Shown here in pieces: positions 1-12,500 of a DNA stretch of 64,000 nt. Below the pieces are notes generated by a model that did not search any database, was not told where the DNA came from, and saw only the letters and a program-made list of their open reading frames with translations. A program made the translations under genes and the position numbers. How positions within the stretch are numbered: the stretch's first letter is position 1; each line of letters starts with the position of its first letter. This DNA comes from Hormiphora californensis. Taxonomy: Eukaryota > Ctenophora > Tentaculata > Cydippida > Pleurobrachiidae. The DNA lies in assembly GCA_020137815.1 (NCBI GenBank), contig CM035362.1:3966476-4030475 (forward strand), in the 5' to 3' direction.

Positions 1-47
1 AAAGTTTTATAAAGGAGCAAGGTATCTTGTAGACCATACTCAGACTG

Positions 48-563
48 TTAGCGTATCTCCAAATCACCGCAACTACCCAAATCTCCACTACCCAAATCTC
101 CACTACCCAAATCACCACAACTCCCTAAATCACCACAACTCCCTAAATCACCACAACTCCCTAAATCACCACAACTCCCTAAATCACCACAACTCCCTAA
201 ATCACCACAACTCCCTAAATCACAGCAACTCCATAATTCACCACAACTCCCCCAAATCACCACAACTCCCTAAATCACCACAACTCCCTAAATCACCACA
301 ACTCCCTAAATCACCACAACTCCCTAAATCACCACAACTCCCTAAATCACCACAATTCAGCTCCCTAAATCACCATGACTCCCTAAACCATCACAACTCC
401 CTAAATCACCACAACTCCCTAAATCACCACAACTCCCTAAATCACCACAACTCCCTAAACCAAATCCACTACCCAAATCACCGCAATTCCCTAAATCACC
501 ACAACTCCCTAAATCACCACAACTCCCCAAATCTCCGCAACTCCCTAAACCAAATCCACCCCC
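48..563. repeat. Minisatellite abutting the 3' splice site of the first visible TRPM exon
   Basis: About 25 imperfect copies of an 18-bp unit, CTCCCTAAATCACCACAA, run to the acceptor AG at 564-565. Reading frames on the minus strand through this block (Gly/Leu/Ser/Cys repeats) are repeat translations, not genes. The pyrimidine-rich unit could serve as a long polypyrimidine tract. Confidence 0.9.
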
Positions 564-565
564 AG

Positions 566-3500
566 GTTTGCTGATATCGGTTATTGGGGGCAACAAGAGT
601 TTCTACGTTCCCCACGACATCTGTTTACATTTTCAACACGGTCTACTAAACGCAGCTAAATCAACTAATGGTTGGATTATTACCAGCGGTCAAGACGAGG
701 TTAGCACCAGGAACCGACCGAATCAGGAAATACTGGTCCTTGATTGGCTGATAACCAGTCACGTGACCTAAATAACGAGTTCTGATTGGTTGTTTACTTA
801 ATTCGGTCGGTTCCTGTCATTTGGAAATATCATTTGAAAATGATTTGAAACTAATTTTTAGAATTTTATATTTCATTAGTCTATGTGTTTTCATAATGTA
901 TGCTTATCCTGAGCTGTGTTTTCTAGTATTCCAGGAATTCGAGTACACACATGTGACCTCAATAGTTGAGCCTTATTCGACAGCAATACAACTATATGTT
1001 GTGTATACCAGGAACCGACCGAATCAGGAAATACTGGTCCCTGATTGGATGATAACCAGTCACGTGACCTAAATAACGAGTTCTGATTGGTTGTTTACTT
1101 GTTTCGGTCGGTTCCTGGTGTATACCTCACCAAATTCATTCCCTCATTGCCCCCCACCCTCGAATACCCATTTATCACCACTTGAAAATGATGTGTACTT
1201 GTATAGTAGACTCCACTATATATAGTATATATATGTGCCACTAATAACCACTAATACCACTCTGATAACCACCTTGATTTCTCACTAATCAGTATAACCA
1301 CCTCTCATATTTCAGGGTGTAGCTAAGCTGGTGGGAGATATCATTGGCCGGTCCATTCTCACCTCCAAGATCTACACAATCGGAGTTTCAAGTTGGGGAA
1401 AAACATGGAACAATGAGATGCTACACAGGAAGAACAACAGGGTAAGATAATACATGTAATGCATTTAAATGTTTTGAAATTTTTAGAATTTTTTGAAAAT
1501 TTTTTGAAAATTTTAGAAATTTATAGAAATGGTAAATGGAAATTTTTGGAAGTTTTTAGTAAACTAGATGTGAAATTGAGTACCATTTTCTAATAGAGCC
1601 TAGTGTTCTGGAGCATGACACATCTGTTGACTACTCCGAAAGCATATAGGGGGGGGGGCCTTTTTTTGCCGCACACGGTAGCACACATCTCCATGCTCCC
1701 CGCCCTCTCGTAGTTCGAGTACTAACACGGACAATAATGGAGCACAGCTCATTTTCATTTTTCCTACCTCGATGCGGAGTTAACCAATGACTATCTGGCA
1801 CTACTTCCTCACTTCTTCGCCGGAGCTAGCTCCCACACCTGGCTTCCACTTTTCTCGGTCGACTCCAAAGCACGGCAACTTAGTGTTCTCAACTATAAAT
1901 ATGTTGCCCTGATACTGACTACTCTGAAAGAAGAACGATGAAGATTATTTACCTGCTAGTATTGGTGGTGGTTGAGGCCGCGGACCCCATAGACTTCAAC
2001 CCTGTATGGCAGCTTAGCCATGAACCTGAACCCTGCGGATGGCCATGTTATGGGCTATACGACTGGGATGGACTGACGGGTATGGTATTGGTAGTGATGA
2101 TACTGCCCTCACTATGGACTACCTGAGCCACTGGGTATGGAAGGAGCCAGCAGACTACATTGCTATCGTGAGGCACCAAGGAGGGGTGGTGGACGCAGTC
2201 AAGGTGTTCGAGTTCACAAATTGGGGAATCAGCCTTCTGGAGAGGTTCCAAGATATGAACCCAGGAAGGTGGGTTGTTACCAGTGGGGGACCCATCCAAG
2301 AAGAGGTAGCGGGTGACGCCAAAAATCTTGGAGATGATCCTATATTTGGTGTTGGTGGAGACTTGGCATTCAACTGGGGGTACACCGATAATGGACACAG
2401 GATCGTCCTAACTGGAGGACACTTATCAGCAGAAGATTCTAATGATGACAACACTCACGGGCTGGGAAATGACTTCGCGTGCAATCCTATCACTGGAGTG
2501 ACTAATGAAAACGGGTACTGGGCACACGAGATATCCAACATTCAGGATTGCCCTCTAGCGACCTGCCATCATGTCAAAGTACAGGGTACCGACCATGGGA
2601 ACGGGCCTCACCTGAAGAGTGGTCCAGTGTATGGGAATTACGCCATCTACATCTCAAAGGACGCCTACCACTTTCCCTGGACCTGGATCTGAACTGGACC
2701 TGGAAATGAGCTCCTGGAAATAATGAAAGAAGAGAAAAGAATGCTTTACCTAATTTTATATGTGTAGTATAATAGCAATTATCAAAACTTAGAATTCGGT
2801 GAAAAATGTGTCGTTGTTCTCCACAAAATATTTACCCTTCACACTGCACAAATCATTACGACGGGGGGGGGGTCGATGTGGATGGGTATTTTTCAAATAC
2901 TAAGGAACCCTTCCAGTTGAGAACCCGTCGACTAAACAGTGAAAAATAATATTTTTGCACGATTTTGAGACGTTTTTACGCCATAACTCGATCATTTCTC
3001 AACCATTTTAGGAAATCTTGGGCTCATTGGAAAGAGGACGTCGAGCTCTTTTTAAAGAGCTATGAATTTTGCAGATTCGCTAAGGGTCAATTCAAAAAGG
3101 ACGTCCGTGATTTTTGGTAGTTTCTAAAGTTTTCTTAAAATTTCTAAAACTTTCCATGGATACCCGGATTTTGGCAAATGGAAATGGAAATTGTTAGGTT
3201 GAACCCCCCCCCCCCCCCCATTATTACCCTCATTTCAGGGAGCGGATATGTGTGTTGATTACTCTACATCGAATCCAGAGACAGGATATGCTGCTTTGGA
3301 ACCAAACCATTCACACTTCTTCCTTTGTGATGATGGTATATGCTCCTTCATAAATCTTTTTATTGCTCCTTTACAAGCATTAAGTTGTGTTATCACCACA
3401 AATATACTCCTTCATAAAAATATCTTCCGTCAGGTACAACGGATACCACTGGAGTGGAGATTAAATTCAGAGGGGAATTGGAATTTTTGATTACCAAGAT

Positions 3501-6500
3501 GTACGAAAAAGACGGTACGTCATTCACCCCGCTCTGCCGCCTGGTGGTCTAGAAATATTATAAGATATACAACCACTATAATAATGGGATAGAGTTCTAA
3601 TAATACACACATATACAGTTGTGACAATTCTATCAACTGTTACATTGTCGCATTGTCTTGAATTGCTCATACTTTCTTTTTATTCTAAACGGAAACAGTG
3701 TCAACTGTCAAGTGACTCAAACTTTGTCCAATGTCTGATTTGAATCCACACACTCTCTGTCTCCAGGTGTACCATTGCCTATGATTTGCATCATGTTGGA
3801 AGGTGGCAGTCAAAGTATCGAGATGGCCTTGAACAGCCTTCGGATGGGACAACCATTAGTTGTCATTCGAGGTATGTTATCAGCTAATAGTCTTATATAG
3901 TCCCGCGTATCACTATGGCAACCATTAGTTGTCATTCGAGGTATGTTATCAGCTAATAGTCCCGCGTGTCACTATGGCAACCATTAGTTGTCATTCGAGG
4001 TATGTTATATCAGCTAATAGTCTTATTATAGTCCCGCGTGTCACTATGGCAACCATTAGTTGTCATTCGAGGTATGTTATCAGCTAATAGTCTTATTATA
4101 GTCCCGCGTGTCACTATGGCAACCATTAGTTGTCATTCGAGGTATGTTATCAGCTAATAGTCTTATATAGTCCCGCGTGTCACTATGGCAACAGACAAAA
4201 CATGGCTTTGAGGAGGTTGGTAAATCAGCTCCTACTTGAGCTGCACTCAAGTCAAGTAGATACGTCTTGTTTTGTTCAAACCGTGCAGGGAAGGAGGGTC
4301 GAACAAGGCAAGATACTTACGTGTAGATATATTGACAGAGCTGTTTAACAACTCTTTTCAGGAAGTGGAAGGGCAGCAGATATCATTTGTGCAGCGTGTG
4401 ACATGGTCTCATTCAAAGAGGAGTTTATTGATGGGTAAGTGCCAGGAACCGACCGGATCAGGAAATACTGGTCCCTGATTGGCTGATAACCAGCCACGTG
4501 ACCTAAATAACGAGTTCTGATTGGTTTTTTACTTGTTTCGGTCGGTTCCTAGTAAGTGCAGAATCGTTATGTTATTGTCACCAAACTTTTTTGTCACCAA
4601 ACTTGCTAAAATGCTTCACCTCAGCAGTAGCAGATTCCGATATTATCAATCCTCAATGTGTCCTCAGACTGTCCACGATGTGTGTGTTCATACTATTATT
4701 TGGTGCAACAGCACAAGTATTATCAATGCTACAAGTTACAACATTTTCCAGAAACTTCATCATTTCAGGGAGTTTGTAATCAGGGGAGTGATAGGGGAAG
4801 AAGGCAAGAAAGACATATCGGAGATGTTGGAAACTGTGTTTAACAAGTTTACTGAGAGCGCCAAGATAGAACAGCTTCTGGATAGTGTTGTGGAGATTGC
4901 CTCGATGAGAAAACAGGTTGGAAACGAGTGCAGACCCGGTATATGTCATAGCTGTTACGTCATAGCGTGAAGTCATAGCGTGACGTCATAGTGTGACGTT
5001 ATACAGCCGTGACGTCATAGCACATCATTCCAATCAGCTTCAATCATTCTACATACTTCCCCGGCTCCCCTCCTTGCCAGATCACAAACCACCTTGATCC
5101 CTGCTAGGATCAGGAACCCATAATGTGTTCTAAGCAACTTTCAATCATTTTAATTTCCATCTACATGATATTTGATCCCCCTCTTTAAAATCCATCCTCC
5201 CTCCAGCTCCTAGTTCACTTTTAACCACCCTGATCCCTGTCAGATAACCATCTACAAGATTGACGGCTCGGAGCCCCTTGATTTTGCCATCTTGTCCTCT
5301 TTGATGAAGAGCATTGGAGAGAGTGCAGCTAGGATGCGGCAACTAAAACTCGCTATCACGTGGGGCCACGAAAAAGTGGCCAAGGAACTTATTTTCGAGA
5401 AGAAAGACTACAAATTCAAGGTTTGTTAAATTTATTAGGTTTGCTAAATTCCTAAAGTGTATCTATATTGGTAATTTGGTTCCTCGTTTGGCCGCGGCCC
5501 ACTCCGTATGAATTTCGCTCGCGAACACCATGAATTTCCTCGTTTAATCATCCATTTTATGTTGTTCTAAACTCACTATAACTCACTATAACTCAACTAA
5601 TAATTCTCAGAATAATAATTCGATTCCCAGAATGAGGAGCTAAACTCCCTACTTATGTTCTCCATCATAAACCGCCGAGTGGAGTTTATCAGACTATTAT
5701 TGGACTACGGTGCGGACCTGAAGAATTTTCTGACTGCCAAGAGTCTAACTAAGCTGTACAATATCCTGCCGAGGAACAGTGGCGCATTCAGACTGCTAAC
5801 AAGATTCGATCGGGCGGTGAGTTAGTTATTTAATTAATAATATGTATTTAATTAGTTAATCATGTTTTGGCAATTAGCCAGCTTTTTAAATCGAGTTTTA
5901 TTTAAATTTGCATGCGTCTAGTTTTCATTCCTTCTTGCTATAAACTTTACTGAAGCTCCGATCACAGATGTTCCTCTGATTACAATTATCCAGCTAATTA
6001 TATAATTATCTCTCTATATCTTGCTATACTTTCTATAACACCATCCTAGGCTAAGAACCCTGATCATTTTAAGAACTTAACAAGACGGGTGAGCTGCAAA
6101 AAATTATAGCTGCATCGCGTTTGAGTGTTTGTGTCTGTGAAACCGGGTTGCTAAGAGACCAACTTACAAAAAGTACTCGGGTATTTTTACCAATAAGTAC
6201 CCATGATGGTATATACATACCCACGCAGCGCCGCCACACGTATTTTGATTGAGTTGTAAGCAGTTTGTATAAACATCACAAATCAAAAGTATTTTTTGTA
6301 AGTTGCTCTGTTAGGCAACTGATCAATGTTTTGCTGCCTTGTGTTATGCTCTTCGTTTGTTGGATAAAATTTTATGACCCCCCTTTTTCGCAACATTGAT
6401 TCGAATTTTGCTGACCTCTTACCTAAAAAAGAGCAAAGTTTTAAATTTTTTACGAAATAGTTCACGGTATTCCGATTTACCGGATTATAAACCCTTTCCG

Positions 6501-9500
6501 ACCTTGAACTTATTAAAAAAGACATGACAAATATTCGTCGAATGTAACTATTAACTATTCCACAGCATCGACTGGGGCTAATAGTTATAACGCCAACGCC
6601 CAACTGTGAATGTCGTGGACCTTTATTCTACTCTCTCTCTATAATAACCGTCACACCCCCTCCCCTTCTTTAGATTTGTCTTCGAGATGTTGGTGAGCTG
6701 ATGGAGATTGTTATGGAGGGAACGTACCACTCAGTACTCACTCAGGACAAATATAATCAAGATATGAGAGAGGATGACCGATTCGATGTAAGTTACACAC
6801 CATATTTGGGCATATATGACGTCATCATATGCCCAAATATGGCAGGAATAAATACAATCAGAACATGGGGAAGCCTTTATGTTTGAAAATAATTTTGTAT
6901 AACAATTCATATTTTATCTAACTTGTATAGCGCTTTTTTAGGATGGCTTAGTGAGTGATGCCGCTATCAACTGGAACCAGTTGCAAATCTATGACCCCCA
7001 ACAACCCTACCCAGCGACGTCCTATCGTCGCCTCCCTTTCCTCAACAACTACATTCATGCTGTTCCTGGTCACCATGACCGTACTGCGTTTCGGAAGCTG
7101 GAATGTCTGTGGCCTGGCTGGTGAAGCGAGGTTAGCACACGTCGTCCAGGATTTCGAGAACTACCATCTTTCCGTGGTCGGTATTCAGGAGACCAAGGTC
7201 AGAAGCAGCAGAATCGAAACCGTCCCTGGAGGCCATAAACTTATCCTGTTTAACCAGGATCGCGGACAGTGGCACGGAGGACTCGGCTTTTTGATCAACC
7301 GTGATTTCACGGTAAATGTCAAGTCCTACAAACAAATTAGTGACAGAGTGGCGTACCTGGACGCAGAGCTCCCTGCATCCAGCCCCGACAAGCCACCAAC
7401 CCATTTACGTTTCATAAACTGTTACAGCCCCACCAATCCAAAATCCATCCTCAACCCTCAACTCGCACAACGCTTCTACGATGAGCTCAGTCAAGCTCTG
7501 GACGTACCTGCCCGGTACGAACCATGGATCCTCGGAGATTTTAACGCTAAAATTGGCAAATTTCCCTTTGACGATCCTGTCAGTGGAATCAACGAGATAA
7601 TGGGTTCATATTCAATTGGACGGCGAAACGAAAACGGCCAGCGACTTGCAGACTTTTGCATCACAAACAGCCTCTTTATAGCTAACTCTGCTTTCAAACA
7701 CTCCTCACGCCACATCTCCACTCGGACAGGTTGGGTGAAGGAAAAGAAATCAGGGCTTACAAGGCCGTATTTCTCACAGATTGACTACATTCTGTGCAGG
7801 TCCCGAAGCAAAAGTTTCCTCACTGACGCAAGGGCCTACGCCGGAACAACACACAGGAGCGATCATAAACTTGTGATTGCCACTGTGAACACTGTCAGGC
7901 ACAAGCTGTACCGCAAGAGGGCAGTTGTGTCAAGACAATACGATACCACCACGCTAATTGCTAGTGCAGCAGCACGTGCTGAGTATCAATCGGAACTTGA
8001 CCAGGGAATAGCAGCTACCGACTCATCCGAGTCAACAAACAATGATTTCAAAAACCTCTTCGATAACGTCAAGCTCGCGGCCACAAAATCTGTTGGGTTC
8101 AAACCTCTTGCTAGGAAGAGGCACCACACATCAGACCCGGAGATAGTGGATATGTCATCTGATCGGAAAACCCTCCTGAACAAACTGAACAACAACTCCC
8201 TGAGTATCCGTTCCGGTCTGAGAAAGAGGATTAACCGTTTATCTGCTGACATCAAGCGCAGACTAAAGGTCCTGCGAAGAGAAGTAGCTGAGAGTCTTGC
8301 ATCAGCCATTAACAACACTGATGACTCACGCAAAATGTTCGAGGCAACAAGACAGCTGGCAGGAACTGTGAAACCTGAGCCAGTCACAGTTCACGACAGT
8401 GAAGAAAACCTCGTTCTCAAGGACACTGAGAAGGCCAGGATTATTAGGGATTATTTTGAGGAGCACTACACCTGCCCTGCAGACGAGACCCCCCTTGAAG
8501 CTTTTCATGGACCTCCTAGACCTCTGGACACCCCCATCACCGCAGATGAAGTGAAAAGAGCAGCGTCCAAACTAAGGAATGGCAAGGCTGTAGGTCCAGA
8601 CGGTATCCCTAACGAATTCCTCAAACATGCCACTACATCGTTCTACGAGAGTTTCACATCTCTCATCAACCGATGTTTTGAACAGCATGAGTCAGTACCT
8701 TCTTTCACAGAAGGTTTCTTGGCACCCCTCCAAAAACCTGGTAAACCCAAGGGCCCTCTTAAGAGTATAAGACCCCTATGTTTGCTTAATGGAACCAGAA
8801 AGATCCTTTCCATCATTATACTGCACCGCATCAGGGACTGTGTGTCATCATATACCGGTCCTTGGCAGCATGCATACAAGCAAGGCACCAGCACCGGAAG
8901 TATTGTATGGGCGCAGAAGCTCTTGATATCGGTTGTGAAGGAGAAACATTGGTCATTTCACAAAATGGGAATTGATATGTCTAGTGCCTTTGACACCATT
9001 AAGAGGCCAGTGCTCCTGAATGTCCTACAGGATGCAGGGTGCAGTGAGGATGACCTTCGCCTGGTCAGGTTCATGCTAGCTGATACAAGGCTGAGAGTGA
9101 GAGTTGATAACTGTTTGTCTGAGGAGTTTAACGTTTCCATCGGAGCTTTTCAGGGAGATAGTCTGTCTGGCAATCTCTTTACTTTATACCTTGCGGGAGC
9201 CCTCAATCACCTACGCTCAATAACATCAACAACCCGACCAAACCCACCAATACAAGAAAACCTACTCCCGGTAGAGTGGGAATATGCAGACGATGTAGAT
9301 TTCATCGACGAATCTGTTGACAACCTGACAGCCATGTTACCTATCTGCCAGGAGATTTTAGAGGAGTGGAATCTTCACGTCAACGAGACTAAAACCGAGC
9401 ACGTCCATGTCTATCTTGCCAGCAAAGACGAGGTCGATCACAAGGGCGAGCCTGTGAAAGACCGAGAACCATGGAGAAATTGTATCTCACTTGGCTCTAA

Positions 9501-12500
9501 ACTTGGATGCAAGGAGGACATTGAACGACGTTGCAACCTTTCAAACCTTGCTTTTAGGAAATACAAAGCAGTTTGGGAACAAGGGCCTAGGATCTCCCTT
9601 GATACCAGGCTAAAGATATACGAGGCGCAAGTGGTATCAGTGCTGATGTACAACTGCAGCAGTTGGGCGGCACCTAAACAGACACTGCACTCACTTGATG
9701 TATGCCATAGGAAGCACCTCCGCAACATCCTAAACATCAGGTTTCCTATTTGTATCTCCAACAAAACCCTGTACAAAAGGTGCAACACAGCACCCCTCAG
9801 CGAACGTGTATCCCGGGCACGGTGGAAAATGTTCGGTCATATTCTTAGGAGTCAGACCAACGCCCCTGCTATGATGGCTCTTAAATTCGCTGTATCATGT
9901 GACATGAGGGGTAGACGAGGGAGGCACCAAACAAACCTCTTTTCAGTACTTAAATGTGATCTTAGGGAGAGGGGTTTCGATATATTGAATGATTTTGATG
10001 CGGTAATGGAGGCTGCGAGAGACAGAGTTGGGTGGAGAAGTATGAGTGTCGCTCATCAGTTTATTAAGGAGCTAATTTATTGGACATATTTAAACTGTAC
10101 GAGTTCTATAATATAATAATATGTATAGCGCTATAAAACGTTTCCCCTCTTTCTTCAGAATCCCTATGACTTGATGGTGATCTACTCAGCTCTGATTGAT
10201 GCTCCTGACATGGCCAGGTTCTTTTGGGAGAACAGTCGAACACCAATAGCAACTTCCCTTATCGCACACAAGGTAACAAGTTGTTACTAACAACTTAGGA
10301 TTTGAAGATCTGAGTCTGGAATCTATAAATAATCGCCATGACGACATAATCTGAGATATTGTCTATGTTTTTCATTCTATGTCTTCTAATTATTATAACG
10401 GGAAGACATATAATATGTCTGGTCTTAGTTTTGAAATTACCCCTCATCTCGAGCTATAATAATGCATATAGGGGTGACTTCGTAACCAATATATATCTGG
10501 GTTTAAGATACAGATTCTAATCGTGGGAATATTATTCAGGTGTTCCTTTTCCTTGATAAAATGGAGGCAAAATGGGCGCGGATAGACGAGGAAATGACTG
10601 AGAAACTGGAAACCTCTGCTAGGTAAGAATTCACCCGTGCCCGCCTCTGCTAGGTAAGAATTCACCCGTGCCCGCCTCTGCTAGGTAAGAATTCACCCGT
10701 GCCCGCCTCTGCTAGGTAAGAATTCACCCGTGCCCGCCTCTGCTAGGTAAGAATTCACCCGTGCCCACCTCTGCTAGGTAAGAATTCACCCGTGCCCACC
10801 TCTGCTAGGTAAGAATTCACCCGTGCCCACCTCTGCTAGGTAAGAATTCACCCGTCCCCACCTCTGCTAGGTAAGAATTCACCCGTCCCCACCTCTGGTA
10901 GGTAAGAATTCACCCGTCCCCACCTCTGGTAGGTAAGAATTCACCCGTCCCCACCTCTGCTAGGTAAGAATTCACCCGTCCCCACCTCTGCTAGGTAAGA
11001 ATTCACCCGTCCCCACCTCTGCTAGGTAAGAATTCACCCGTCCCCACCTCTGCTAGGTAAGAATTCACCCGTCCCCACCTCTGCTAGGTAAGAATTCACC
11101 CGTCCCCACCTCTGCTAGGTAAGAATTCACCCGTCCCCACCTCTGGTAGGTAAGAATTCACCCGTCCCCACCTCTGCTAGGTAAGAATTCACCCCTCACC
11201 ATCTATCATGGTAGTGCTACCCCCACCCCCAATTCTGCTAGATAAGTTCAACCCCCCCCCCCCTGATTAAAAAGGGTTCATTTCACCAAATTCTAGAACA
11301 AAGAACAGTCAAATCTCCAGATACTTTGACTCTATAATTATAGTTGTGTCATGTTATATCCTCTAACTTGTTTTCCTCCTTTGCAGAGAGTTTGAAAAGT
11401 TGGCATGTGGACTGATGACCATGTGCTACCACAACTACGATAAACAGGACTGGATACAAATCCTCGTGGTAAGAGTAATAATTTATAGTTTTTAAATAAT
11501 TAATTATTAATAATACAGTCGGACCCCGATTTAACGGCCCCCGATTTAGCGGCCCCCCGATTTAACGGCAGCCTAATCTTCCCCCGATATAGAAAATCAA
11601 CAGTATTTGACTCCGATTTAGCGGACACCCCGATTTAACGGACAAAACCCTTTCCCCCGAGGGTGCCGTTAAATCGGGGTCCGACTGATAAAGATTTTGG
11701 CCAACTCGACATGTATACTCTTCACCAGGAACCGACCGAACTAGGAAATACTGGTCTCTGATTAGCTGATAACCAGTCACGTGACCTAGTAAATAACGAG
11801 TTCTGATTGGTTGTTTAGGTACTTGTTTCGGTCGGTTCCTGCTTTTCACAAAGTACAGTCGGACCCCGATTTACCGGGCCCCGATTTACCAGAACCCCGA
11901 TTTACCGGGAGGATAAACTTCCCCCGATATAAGAAATTGACGACATTTTGCCCCGATATACCGGGCACCCCGATTTACCGGGCAAAACCCTTTCCCCCGA
12001 GCATCCCGGTAAATCGGGGTCCGACTGTATGTCATGTCTAAACTCACAATTCCATTAGGTGCCCCTCAAGGAATGGGGAGGTCTGAACCTGTTTGACCTG
12101 GCCACTATTATTGAAGCAAAGAATTTCATTGCCCACGCTGCATATCAGAGTTATCTAACGGATCTGTGGATGGGGCAACTGAAACCAAGCACCCGGGCTT
12201 TCAAACTTTTTGTAAGTTTGCACATCCAAAACGAGATATATCCTGCCCTCTCTTATTTTAGTGACCATCTTGCCGCACACAGTTGTTATGTTTGTACTAT
12301 AGTTATATTTTACACCCCCCCTCCTTCTATTTTGTGCAGGTTGGTTTAGTACCTCCGATTCCCATGTTTTTATCATACAACAAGATTCCCATGAGTAAAA
12401 AGGACATCGCTCGGAGAATCCTACGGGGCCAAGAGATAACGGTAAGGTCGTTACCATTGTGTTACCATTGTGGTATGTTACCATGGTTACCGTTGTGGTC

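Noticed and set aside
6942-7125. TRPM exon reading DGLVSDAAINWNQ after TTTTTTAG
   Set aside because: The 11-bp target duplication ends at 6934, so this sequence is inside the LINE.
10606-11195. CRISPR-like array with regular 31-bp periodicity
   Set aside because: Units are contiguous without unique spacers, contain exon and splice-site sequence, and the genome is eukaryotic. The same holds for 39890-41531 and 50272-50643.
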